Positions 40,584-49,525 of a stretch of 64,000 bases of DNA are shown here, in pieces; the first letter of the stretch is position 1, and every line of letters starts with the position of its first letter. The notes beneath the pieces are model-generated. The model saw only the letters and a list, made by a program, of their open reading frames with translations. It had not been told where the DNA came from and made no database searches. Both the position numbers and the translations under genes were made by a program. Source of the DNA: Hahella ganghwensis DSM 17046 (GTDB lineage Bacteria; Pseudomonadota; Gammaproteobacteria; Pseudomonadales; Oleiphilaceae); assembly GCF_000376785.1 (NCBI RefSeq), contig NZ_AQXX01000124.1, positions 1 through 64,000 of the forward strand, in the 5' to 3' direction.

Positions 40584-40976
40584 GGATGAACTTTTTCGTC
40601 ACTACCGCGCAACATACTGTCAATAAACTGGATTTATTCCTCATTTCGTCCCAAAATAACAGTTAACGAGGGCTCTCATTTTTCACTCGGCCATGTTCGT
40701 CTTAATGAGTTTTTCTGGGATGAATTCTATTAGGTGAGAGAGCAATCAACCGACGGCTCCTGCCGAGAGGTTGAGAAATTAGCGCCGGAACCTCTGAAGA
40801 CAGTGCGCCTGACAGGCCATTCAGAGTTTTCCCGAAAAGTGGCGGGTATTGGACGATTCAGGAATCAGGATTGATTCGGTTCCGACAGTCAGTTTGTCCT
40901 CATGAAGTTATCAGCCTGAAATAATAACAACGCTGTTAAGCCTGGAATCCGTTGAGACAGACCTTCTTTCTGTATT
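40584..40976. other. Intergenic region, no gene seen
   Basis: 393 bp between the cyclase and the FecR-like gene. I see no ORF, no strong terminator and no known RNA motif. A short GGAACCTCTGAA near 40787 recalls the end of the foldback element but is too short to claim. Confidence 0.5.
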
Positions 40977-43900
40977 ATGAAGGCTCATCATCAGATTCCT
41001 GATATTATTCAGGAGTGCTCTGTGGGCGTTCTTCTGCGCTGCAATCTGCCGCAGCAAAAGTTAAATCAGAAGCCAATTCAGAAACTGTTCTCACCTGCAG
41101 GTTTCCAGGTCCTTCTCTGGGTTAGTCTCCCGCTGCTGTCCTTATCAACCATGGCCGCCCCTCCCTGCGATGACTGGATGGGGAGAGTCATTGCCGTTGA
41201 CGGGAATCTCGAAATTTCTTCAGAGTCCATCTCCTGGCACAGGCTGAAAGAAGAACAATATATCTGTCCCGGCGATGTCATCCGCACCGGAGAATACAGT
41301 CGGGCATCGGTTTACCTGAGCAACAATACCTACATGCGGCTTGACCGGAATACTCTGGTACATTTTCCCGATAACAAACCTGACAAAAGCTTCTGGATTA
41401 AACTTCAGTCAGGCATTGCCCATTTTCTCAGCCGAATCGTCAATCGATTTGAAGTCGAGACACCTTACGTCAACGCCATGGTGGAAGGTACCGAGTTTGT
41501 GGTGGATGCCGAAGGTACTATGACCGTCCTTGAGGGACAGGTTCTCGCCTCCAGTGACAGCGATCAGACCATCCTGACACCGGGCACCCAGGCAAGCGCC
41601 AACGCCTCTTCTCAGGCAATGCAGGGCATCATTGTCGATACAGAAGACAGCATCCAATGGACCCTGTATTTCCCCCCTGTTATTACGCTTCAGGAAATAC
41701 AGTCTCAAACGACTTCACGGGCCGACCACCCCCTGTTGCAGAAGGCTTTGGGGTTTAGCCAAAACAGGTTGCCGGATAAAGCGATCGTGCTTCTGGAACG
41801 TCAGGCAGTTCTGTCACCTGGACTGCAACTGGCCAAAGCCACACTTCTACTGTCTGTTGGCCGGCTGGATGAGGCAAGGAAATTACTGGCCCAGCTGCAG
41901 GAGGTCAAAGAAGTTTCACATCTGGTCTATGCGTTAAATGCACTAGTTGAAACGATAAACAATAGACCAGATTCTGCACTGAAGTTTGCCCGGCGCTCGG
42001 TCACCCTTGCCCCGGACAGTTCGACAGCCTATCTGGCACTATCCTATGCACAACAGGCCGCTATCATGTTGGAAGAAGCGACAGCCAGTGCTGAACAGGC
42101 CACCAGGATAGCTCCAGAAAATATACTGGCATGGTATCGACTGGCCGATCTGCATCTCGCCTCAGCCCAATACCCAGATGCCCGGGCTGCGACAGAGCAT
42201 GCACTTCTTCTGGAGCCGGAAAACCCTCTGACGTTGATTATGGCCGGCTATGTCGCTCTGTTCGAATTGCACCTGGAACAAGCTGATCTGCTTTTCAGTC
42301 AGGCTTTGGATTTATCGCCTGGCCACCCTAAAGCCTGGCTGGGTCGGGGCCTGGTGTCCTTGCGCCGAGGAGAAATAGACGAAGGAATACGTTATCTGGA
42401 AACGGCAGTCAGTTTATCCCCCGATCAAAGCATTCTGCGCAGCTACCTTGGACGAGCCTACTTTGAAGATAAACGGGACAGTGACGCTGTCGACCAGTGG
42501 CGGCTGGCCAGTGAATTTGACGAATATGATCCAACCCCACTCTTCTACCTCGGGATACAGAAGCTGTTCGCCAATAACCCCACTGGGGCTGTGGCAGATC
42601 TGGAACTTGCCAAAGCGCTGAATCACCATCGTGCTCTGTACCGCTCTGACAGGCTTTTACAAAGCGACTCAGCCACCCGCAGTGCCGCACTGGCCAGGGC
42701 ATATGAGCAAGTCGGATTTGATCAGGCGGTACTGCTGGAGGGCTGGGACGCTTTGCGTCAAGACCCCACCAGTGCTGACGGGCACCGGTTATTGGCAGAT
42801 CGCTATGCGGGATTGCCCAATCATGAGACGGCAAGAGTGTCAGAACTCCTCCAGGCTCAATTGTGGCAACCACTGTCGGCTCATCCCCTTCAGCCAGAAA
42901 TCGGCGAATCAGACCTGTCCATTCTGGAAGGTCTGGGCCCTTCAATGCCCAGCCAAAATGAATATCATTCTCTATTCACCCAGAATGGTGTTTACGGCCA
43001 ACTGAATGCTATCGCAGGAGGCAATGATACCTGGGGTGAGGATGCCGCCATTTCTGCATTACAGGGCCCCGTGGCACTCAGCCTGGGACAATACCACTAT
43101 CAAACGGATGGATTTCGGCCTGCCGACAGCGAGCAGGAGCACGACATTTATAACGGACTATTACAGTGGCAGATTTCACCGGCAACCACGGTACAACTGG
43201 AAGCCAGAAAGCTCGACATCGATAAACATATTTATACACTCGAGTCGATATCACCTGACCCGCCCCCGAAACCCCAGGAAATTAACAGTGAAACTTACCG
43301 GGCAGGTATCAGAAGCCATTTGAATAGTCATCATGATGTTGCATTCTCGGCAATTCACCAGAATCGGGATGAGTATCAGGAGGCCAATGTCATTACCTCG
43401 GATCGATCCCAGAAAACCATAGAGCTTCAGCATATCTACAAGCGGCAGAGCTTCTACCTGCAAAGTGGTGTTGGTCAGTCAGAAGTAGAGGGTCAGACCG
43501 ATATCGGTCACGAAGGGGATTTCTTCCAACTGGCGGAAACTGAAGATCTGACCCACAAAAACTTTTACACCTACCTTGGCCTTCAACCCTCTGAGAGTCT
43601 GTTTTTGTTGTTTGGCACCACCTATGATAACCAGGAAACTGATGCCAGCCAGACGATCGTTTTCAACTTTATCCCCTTTCCACCTGACACGAGCCTGCAC
43701 AGAACAATTGAATGGTCGCCCAAGTTCGGACTTCAATATTCTCCAGTTTCGGAACTGACACTAAGATTAGCTGCATTCAAAACCATTAAACGGGATATTA
43801 CGGCCAATCAAACGATAGAGCCTGTGCAGATTGTCGGGTTCAATCAGTTTTACGATGACATTAACGGCTCAAACACCAAGGTTTATGCGCTGGGCGTGGA

Positions 43901-44444
43901 TTTCGCCCCTGACAGGGATGTCCGTTTTGGTGTCGAAAATATCTATCGTAAAGTAAAAACCCCTATTCAAGCATTCCAGCCAGAACCGGATCAGAATCAG
44001 CGGGAGTTCAATTATCACCACGCCTATTACTATCAACACCTGACCCACCAACTGTCACTGAATCTCGGTTATGAATTTGAGGACATTGATCTGGTGGACA
44101 AGCAATTCAGTTCCAGTGGCACGATATACCGAACCAAGACCCATATTGCCCAATCTGGTTTGAATGCTGCGATTAACCCGTGGCTTTATAGCCAAGCCGA
44201 TATTATCTATACGGATCAGACCGTGGACGCTTCATTCTCCTCCTCTGACCAACGGGAGTTTCGGGAACATCTCTGGAACCTGAATCTCAAGGTCGGCGTG
44301 AAGCTTCCCAAACGTTTGGGGGAATTCCAATTCGGAATCAACAACCTGTTCGATGACAACAGTGAAATTCTCAACAGCGAGCTGAACTATCTGCGTTATT
44401 CACCGGAAAGATTTTTCTACAGCCGGATTCAGTTATCACTCTGA
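40977..44444 (+). CDS. FecR-domain, TPR and outer-membrane beta-barrel fusion protein
   Basis: 1155 residues. The N-terminal export signal (hydrophobic 43-59, MAAPP cleavage region) is preceded by a long basic lead, so the true start may be later than this ATG. A FecR-type domain (about 68-195) has GNLEISSESISWHRL and EVETPYVNAMVEGTEFVVDAEG. TPR repeats span about 250-600 (e.g. PDSSTAYLALSYAQQAAIML). The last 450 residues alternate aromatic/polar beta strands like a TonB-receptor-type barrel and end FFYSRIQLSL. Such FecR proteins next to CHASE2 cyclases are thought to sense envelope state or carbohydrate at the surface. Function is inferred from architecture only. Confidence 0.85.
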   Translation: MKAHHQIPDIIQECSVGVLLRCNLPQQKLNQKPIQKLFSPAGFQVLLWVSLPLLSLSTMAAPPCDDWMGRVIAVDGNLEISSESISWHRLKEEQYICPGDVIRTGEYSRASVYLSNNTYMRLDRNTLVHFPDNKPDKSFWIKLQSGIAHFLSRIVNRFEVETPYVNAMVEGTEFVVDAEGTMTVLEGQVLASSDSDQTILTPGTQASANASSQAMQGIIVDTEDSIQWTLYFPPVITLQEIQSQTTSRADHPLLQKALGFSQNRLPDKAIVLLERQAVLSPGLQLAKATLLLSVGRLDEARKLLAQLQEVKEVSHLVYALNALVETINNRPDSALKFARRSVTLAPDSSTAYLALSYAQQAAIMLEEATASAEQATRIAPENILAWYRLADLHLASAQYPDARAATEHALLLEPENPLTLIMAGYVALFELHLEQADLLFSQALDLSPGHPKAWLGRGLVSLRRGEIDEGIRYLETAVSLSPDQSILRSYLGRAYFEDKRDSDAVDQWRLASEFDEYDPTPLFYLGIQKLFANNPTGAVADLELAKALNHHRALYRSDRLLQSDSATRSAALARAYEQVGFDQAVLLEGWDALRQDPTSADGHRLLADRYAGLPNHETARVSELLQAQLWQPLSAHPLQPEIGESDLSILEGLGPSMPSQNEYHSLFTQNGVYGQLNAIAGGNDTWGEDAAISALQGPVALSLGQYHYQTDGFRPADSEQEHDIYNGLLQWQISPATTVQLEARKLDIDKHIYTLESISPDPPPKPQEINSETYRAGIRSHLNSHHDVAFSAIHQNRDEYQEANVITSDRSQKTIELQHIYKRQSFYLQSGVGQSEVEGQTDIGHEGDFFQLAETEDLTHKNFYTYLGLQPSESLFLLFGTTYDNQETDASQTIVFNFIPFPPDTSLHRTIEWSPKFGLQYSPVSELTLRLAAFKTIKRDITANQTIEPVQIVGFNQFYDDINGSNTKVYALGVDFAPDRDVRFGVENIYRKVKTPIQAFQPEPDQNQREFNYHHAYYYQHLTHQLSLNLGYEFEDIDLVDKQFSSSGTIYRTKTHIAQSGLNAAINPWLYSQADIIYTDQTVDASFSSSDQREFREHLWNLNLKVGVKLPKRLGEFQFGINNLFDDNSEILNSELNYLRYSPERFFYSRIQLSL

Positions 44445-44473
44445 TACCACACACCGCCCAAGCAGGAGGCACC

Positions 44474-44863
44474 ATGAACCCCATAAAACTCGTTAGCTGT
44501 ATCGCCATGATCTCGTTATCACTCACCGGATGCGCCAACTTCAACCAGCATTACGGCCCCGGAGATCCGGATGATCAGTACTTCGGTCGCGACCACCCGA
44601 ATACTGGAGATACTCATTACACAAAGACAAAAGACCACGTAGCCCCCTACCGGATTACCATGAACAGCCGGGGAGAAATTGTGGTATTGGATAGGCAGGG
44701 AAAAGAGATTCCACCTAATGCCGGCTATCCGGTGAAGGTCAAGGCCAGCTATATTGAATCGATAGAAAGCGTCACTATTGTAAGATATCGCGGCTCACCA
44801 GAATATGACGTGGTAGAAGCCGGTGGAAAAACCTATCACATCCCGGTAGCCCATACACACTGA
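44474..44863 (+). CDS. Putative lipoprotein, unknown
   Basis: 129 residues. The N-terminus MNPIKLVSCIAMISLSLTGC is a clear lipobox. The mature part is polar with GPGDPDDQYFGRDHPNTGDTHY and a C-terminal beta-like region ending HIPVAHTH. AGGAGG precedes the ATG, 29 bp after the FecR-barrel gene, so the two are probably co-expressed. Confidence 0.75.
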   Translation: MNPIKLVSCIAMISLSLTGCANFNQHYGPGDPDDQYFGRDHPNTGDTHYTKTKDHVAPYRITMNSRGEIVVLDRQGKEIPPNAGYPVKVKASYIESIESVTIVRYRGSPEYDVVEAGGKTYHIPVAHTH

Positions 44864-45029
44864 CAGTAGTTTCGATTAACGACAACAGTTTCAATCAGCG
44901 ACATTGCCACTGTTTTCGCAGAATCAATGTCGCTGATGCTTCCGCCGTTTTCTATTTTACTGTTCCCTTTTATCGTTTCCTGGTTTTATTCGCTCTATAT
45001 CTTATGGGTGCTATCTTTCCGTGGGTCCT

Positions 45030-45725
45030 TTATCTAAAGATACCTTTCAGAATCGCCAACCATCGCCATAACTGAAACACCTCAACCAACGCTCCGGCAA
45101 AATAGGTCAATGCCGCCGCCGTCAGAATCTTCTTTACAGCGGGTTGGTGATGACGGGATAAGTACTCCCCCTGAAAGAGTATTGGCATGGCCTTATTAAA
45201 ACTGGCGTCCCATTCCATCGGCAGAATAATCAATTGCATCAAGGCGGAAGCAAGCATCGCGATGACTCCTGCCAATACAGTAAGAAGCGCCAGCTGAGGA
45301 ATATGTACAATGGCCAGTACCAGAGGTGAAGCTATCAGTATCACGGTTCCCATCTGTTGTATTCGCATTGCCATGGGGGTATACCGATCGCGCAGGTGAG
45401 TAATCGTCTCCCGACGGTGATACTGGATGGCATGACCCACTTCATGAGCCGCTACGGCAACAGCCGTGAGCGAACGACCTTCATAAAATTCAGGGCTCAA
45501 ACGCACCCGTTTCTCTGAGGGAGAGTAATGGTCATTCCCTGACTCAGTTTTTTCAACCTTAACCCCCTCAAGCTGGAACCGTTTGATCAAATGGTCGGCC
45601 AGTTCACCACCGGTTCCCGGCAGAGACGGCATTGGATCACCATATTTCTTCAATACGTGCCTGATCCATAGTCGGGGACCGGCAATAAGCAGCAATAATA
45701 TTGTAAAAACAAGTATGTAGATCAA
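45030..45725 (-). CDS. YugP-like neutral zinc metallopeptidase (membrane)
   Basis: 231 residues. HEVGH at 94-98 within AVAVAAHEVGHAIQYHRRE is the zinc site of the Zn_peptidase_2 (YugP) family. One N-terminal helix and about three more hydrophobic segments (roughly 125-165 and 205-220) anchor it in the inner membrane. Such proteins are assumed to degrade membrane or secreted proteins. It stands alone, divergent from the split protease genes. Confidence 0.9.
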   Translation of the reverse strand: MIYILVFTILLLLIAGPRLWIRHVLKKYGDPMPSLPGTGGELADHLIKRFQLEGVKVEKTESGNDHYSPSEKRVRLSPEFYEGRSLTAVAVAAHEVGHAIQYHRRETITHLRDRYTPMAMRIQQMGTVILIASPLVLAIVHIPQLALLTVLAGVIAMLASALMQLIILPMEWDASFNKAMPILFQGEYLSRHHQPAVKKILTAAALTYFAGALVEVFQLWRWLAILKGIFR

Positions 45726-46006
45726 GCAGGCTTCCTGTTTAAGAGCATTAAATATGAGACAAGGTTCACATTATAACGAACCTTGCCTTCCGCAACCTTG
45801 TCGTCGGTATTCCCCAATATCAAGGCCCAGAAGCCAACTCCGGCCAAAAGGCCTATGCAGAACAGAGCCCTGGACTACCTTTCCGACCGATAGTGCAGGA
45901 TAAATCTTTCCATTACCCTCCCGGACCATCAAAAAGAATATCTAACTACATAATTTTTAAAGATATTCAATAACAATCTATCACATATTCGTCAGGAATA
46001 CTGCCA

Positions 46007-46759
46007 ATGAAAATAAACGCGACAACGACCATCGTCGCTGTTGTCGGCGCCTGTGCCCTGGTAGGTTACCAGCTCTGGCAATCTCCCAGAGGAGCACAGT
46101 CATCAGATGTGGAAGTGGTCAGTCAGAATACCACCTCCAGCAAACAATCTGGGACTCTCGCCGCCAACAGTCAGGGGTCGTCTCAACCCTCCCCTGCCGC
46201 AGCAGGACAGTTTCGAGCTCCCCCAGGAGCATCTGCTGCCGCAACCTCCCGTCGGCCACATGATGAACTTCCTGTTCCCGATCCCATTCCGCGCGAACTG
46301 GCTCCCCCATCCTCGACCCCAGTTCAACTTTGGGAAGTCGATGCGGCTGACAAACACGCTCAGGTTGATGGAATTGCTGCCACAAATCTGCGTGTTGAAA
46401 CCAGGACTCTGGACAGTATCCAGGTAGGGCAAACACTTGAACTCCCTATTCCTTCGCTGAACAAGGTGTTATCCGCAGAGATTGAGAGCACCCACAATCA
46501 GTTCGGGGATGTGAAAGTGTGGAAAGGTCCTATCAGCGGTGGAGATACCACCGACAACCTGATCATCACCCAAGGTGATATCAATACGGTTGTGGTGGTA
46601 TCCACCATCCAGGGTACTTACACGGTCACCATCGATAATGCCACAGGCAATGCAACCCTGGTGGATGAGGCTGATGTCAATGCCGGAATGATTCCGCACG
46701 ATGATTCGCGCACCGTTCCGCCCATTGAGCTGACACCACCAAATGCAAACGCAAGCTGA
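46007..46759 (+). CDS. Membrane-anchored propeptide-like protein of the adjacent metalloprotease
   Basis: 250 residues. An N-terminal helix (about 8-24, TIVAVVGACALVGYQLW) is followed by a long Ser/Gln/Pro/Ala linker (30-105) and a beta-rich domain (about 105-235). Within that, VRVETRTL-like start, LELPIPSLNKVLSAEIESTHNQFG, KVWKGPISGG, DNLIITQGD and GTYTVTIDNATGNATLVDE look like the propeptide domain found N-terminal in secreted reprolysin-like proteases. The protease gene 42 bp downstream lacks any such domain. I infer that this is a separately encoded chaperone/inhibitor, tethered to the inner membrane. Confidence 0.6.
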   Translation: MKINATTTIVAVVGACALVGYQLWQSPRGAQSSDVEVVSQNTTSSKQSGTLAANSQGSSQPSPAAAGQFRAPPGASAAATSRRPHDELPVPDPIPRELAPPSSTPVQLWEVDAADKHAQVDGIAATNLRVETRTLDSIQVGQTLELPIPSLNKVLSAEIESTHNQFGDVKVWKGPISGGDTTDNLIITQGDINTVVVVSTIQGTYTVTIDNATGNATLVDEADVNAGMIPHDDSRTVPPIELTPPNANAS

Positions 46760-46801
46760 TCGGGCTTGCATATAACAACCCCATTTGAAGGGATCCCTAC
46801 A

Positions 46802-48580
46802 ATGAAGAAAAAACTTTCTTGTGCACTAGGCGCCCTCATCATGAGTGCCGGCCTTGCCCACGCTGAGAACGTGGTCGATGTGCTGGTTCTCTATACTGAT
46901 GATGCCCAGCAGACCCAGAATGGTCGGGATATCGCCGCACGTGCCGCCGCCTATATTGAATTTAGTAACCAAGCTTACGCCAACAGCAACATTGACATGA
47001 AACTGCGTCTGGTCGGACTCGAAAACCTGGACTCGGGCTATACCTATGTCAATGGTGGCAACCTGGATGGCCTGCGAAATAACCGTCAGGTAGCCAGCCT
47101 GCGTCAACGTTATGGCGCCGACCTGGTCACCCTGCTGAACCTCCGTCAGCCGATGCAAGGCGGTTATGTCTGCGGTATCGGCTATGTTCCTTCCGGAAAC
47201 AGCTCGACCGGTTCTCTCTACAGCAACGCCTCTTCCCTTGGCTTCAGCCTGGTGGGTGTGGATTGTGGCCTGAACACCTTTACCCACGAACTGGGACACA
47301 ACATGAGTCTCGGTCATTCATACAGACAGAATACCGAAGGCGGCACCTGGCCCTGGGGTCGTGGCCACGGTGTTTACGGCAGCTTCAGTACCATCATGGC
47401 TTATCCGCATTCCTATGGTACTTACAATCAGCTGCAACAATTCTCCAACCCGCGTCAGGTCAAATGTGAAGGCCAGGCTTGCGGTGTTGACATGAACCGT
47501 AGCGACGGCGCCGATGCGGCGACCAACCTGGTCCGACTGGGCAACCAGATTGCCAGCTTTGTTCCTACCGTCATCGATAATGGTGATGATGGTGGAGACG
47601 ACGGTGGAGATGATGGCGGAGATACCGGTGGCGATCTGCCAACCTGTAACAAACCAAGCCTGGAGAACAATCTGGTTGATAACGGTGACTTCACCGATAT
47701 CAGCGGCTGGGAAAGCTTCTCCCGTGCCGGTCAACTGGGTCAAATCAAGAAGACCACCAATTGCCAGGACTTCATTCTGAGCGTGTCCAACCGCTCACAG
47801 TTCTACTCCGGTCCATTCCAGTCTCTGACTGGAAAAATGCAGGCAGGTAAGCAATACCGGGTCACCGCCAAAATCGGCCTGGGCAGAAATGGCAGCCGTG
47901 ACAACGCACGAATCGCTCTACAGATCCGTGACGGCGCAGGCTTCCACTATCAGTATCTGCCCAAGGTCTCGGTCACCTCTTCTGAGATGACAACCTACGA
48001 CCAGACTTTCACCCTGGAAGCAGATGATGCTCTGAATGCGGTCGGACTGCTGGTCTATGGCCCACAAGCCGGAACCGATCTGTTGGTTGATGAAGTGAAG
48101 GTCGAAGAAATCGGTGATAAAACATCACCAGAACCTTCGAGCATTTACAGCACAGGCTTTGAAGAGAATGCACAAGGTTGGGGTCGCTACTTTGGAGGCT
48201 CGCTGGCATTGTCGCGAATCGCTAAAGACGGCAACTACAGCCTGGCAAGCTACAACCGCTATTACTGGTACACAGGCCCTGCCCTGGATGTGAATGGACT
48301 GCTTGAGAATGGTAATACCTACAAGGTCAATGCCGATGTTTACCTCAGAAGCAGCAGCCTGAGCAGCGATGATGTTGAGTTCTGGCTATATACCGTGGAT
48401 GACAGAGGTCCACGCTGGAAGAAGCTCAGCAGCGACACCATTTCGGTGGCCAGCTGGCAGAACCTGGAAGCCGAGATCAAAGTTGAAGCATCAGGCTCTA
48501 TTACCCAGATGCGTCTGCATGTGATCGGTCCGGATCCCTATACCAGGATCTACTTAGACAACCTGAAGATTACGAAGTAA
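46802..48580 (+). CDS. Secreted reprolysin-like zinc metalloprotease with two C-terminal CBM-like domains
   Basis: 592 residues from the ATG at 46802 (AAGGGA upstream). The signal peptide ends at LAHA-EN and the catalytic domain begins directly after it, with no propeptide. The zinc site HELGHNMSLGH (H162, H166, H172) is followed by a Met-turn TIMAYPHSYG, giving a metzincin (M12-like) fold. An Asp/Gly linker DDGGDDGGDDGGDTGGD (about 260-278) joins two CBM4_9-like jelly-roll domains (about 290-440 and 445-592), which probably bind carbohydrate or cell surface. The preceding gene may supply the missing prodomain. Confidence 0.9.
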   Translation: MKKKLSCALGALIMSAGLAHAENVVDVLVLYTDDAQQTQNGRDIAARAAAYIEFSNQAYANSNIDMKLRLVGLENLDSGYTYVNGGNLDGLRNNRQVASLRQRYGADLVTLLNLRQPMQGGYVCGIGYVPSGNSSTGSLYSNASSLGFSLVGVDCGLNTFTHELGHNMSLGHSYRQNTEGGTWPWGRGHGVYGSFSTIMAYPHSYGTYNQLQQFSNPRQVKCEGQACGVDMNRSDGADAATNLVRLGNQIASFVPTVIDNGDDGGDDGGDDGGDTGGDLPTCNKPSLENNLVDNGDFTDISGWESFSRAGQLGQIKKTTNCQDFILSVSNRSQFYSGPFQSLTGKMQAGKQYRVTAKIGLGRNGSRDNARIALQIRDGAGFHYQYLPKVSVTSSEMTTYDQTFTLEADDALNAVGLLVYGPQAGTDLLVDEVKVEEIGDKTSPEPSSIYSTGFEENAQGWGRYFGGSLALSRIAKDGNYSLASYNRYYWYTGPALDVNGLLENGNTYKVNADVYLRSSSLSSDDVEFWLYTVDDRGPRWKKLSSDTISVASWQNLEAEIKVEASGSITQMRLHVIGPDPYTRIYLDNLKITK

Positions 48581-48604
48581 CCCTCAACCTTCAGGTAGTT
48601 CCCT

Positions 48605-48639
48605 TAAGCGCTGCGGCTTCTGCCAAAGCGCTTTTTTTT
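48605..48639 (+). terminator. Rho-independent terminator of the metalloprotease
   Basis: AAGCGCT...AGCGCTT hairpin with loop GCGGCTTCTGCCAA followed by a run of eight T, 25 bp after the stop. Confidence 0.85.
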
Positions 48640-48743
48640 GATTTGAGAGGTCTCATTGGTAGGCGTATATTATTTATCGGTACCACGGGCACACACCCTA
48701 GCCAACGAAGTCAGAATCTGGCATCTGAGCAGGAGGAACCATC

Positions 48744-48971
48744 ATGTTACTGAAAGAGAAAAGTGGCGGTCATATTGTCGAAATTGAACGTTTCCATGAT
48801 CTCTGCGACCCAGTCAAAACACATGTGAAAGGTTGTCTTGAGTACGGTGAAGAATTACAGGATGCTGAAATGTATGAGAAAGCAGGATTAACTTTCCTGT
48901 CCGGTGAGCCTTTACCCAAATGCTGGACCGATCCCCATTACCGCGATCACGAGATTCGGGCCAGAAGATAA
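48744..48971 (+). CDS. Small conserved-type protein, unknown
   Basis: 75 residues with MLLKEKSGGHIVEI near the start and FLSGEPLPKCWTDPHYRDHE at the end; similar small proteins are common in gammaproteobacteria and are often misnamed acetyltransferase, although 75 residues cannot hold a GNAT fold. AGGAGGAA precedes the ATG. Function unknown. Confidence 0.75.
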   Translation: MLLKEKSGGHIVEIERFHDLCDPVKTHVKGCLEYGEELQDAEMYEKAGLTFLSGEPLPKCWTDPHYRDHEIRARR

Positions 48972-49525
48972 GGACCCCCGATCATTGAATGACGAAGCAC
49001 AGATTAGAAAATGATAAGGGTCAAAGGAACAAAATAGCTGAGGAATGGCAGGTAACAGTTTCCTGTGTTACCCGGTGAAAAGTATTACATAATGTAGCAC
49101 GACGTATTCCCACAGGAAACATTTGCACCCTGATGTGGCACATCACTAAATGACAGTTTATTACTTACATGTAATAAATCCCCTAAAACCGCCATTTCCT
49201 CACATCAGGAATAAATATTGCAGAATCAACGGCCTGTCTGACATTTAGAGTTGCTCCCATCGCGATCAGGCGCCGGCAGCCCTAAGGCCACAAGCTGACG
49301 AGGTTTGCCAACAACCCGATCCGCGACTCAGAGAAGACAGAATCGCAATTCACTGGAGTGAATCTGGGCTAACTAATTGAAGTCTTTGAATTCATTGCTG
49401 TCAGCCGGCACTGAACAGGCATAACGCGATAACTTAACACTGTTCAGGCTGGTAGTGGATGCTGTTGTGACAAGGATGCTTCTATAGGAAGCAGAAAAAT
49501 ATACAACGATAAGGAAATACCATTC
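48972..49525. other. Intergenic region upstream of the LVIVD protein gene
   Basis: 554 bp without a credible gene. It contains an inverted repeat TTATTAC-N6-GTAATAA (49158-49177) and GC-rich segments around 49255-49340. The LVIVD start (49526) is preceded by AAGGAAA. No known riboswitch motif was recognised. Confidence 0.5.

Noticed and set aside
40741-40830. Possible riboswitch (glycine or c-di-GMP type) upstream of the FecR-like gene
   Set aside because: Some GC-rich paired segments are present, but none of the conserved core sequences of these riboswitch classes could be matched.
49158-49177. TTATTAC-N6-GTAATAA as an operator of the LVIVD gene
   Set aside because: An AT-rich inverted repeat of this length is expected by chance in such a region and lies about 350 bp from the start; kept only as a note.
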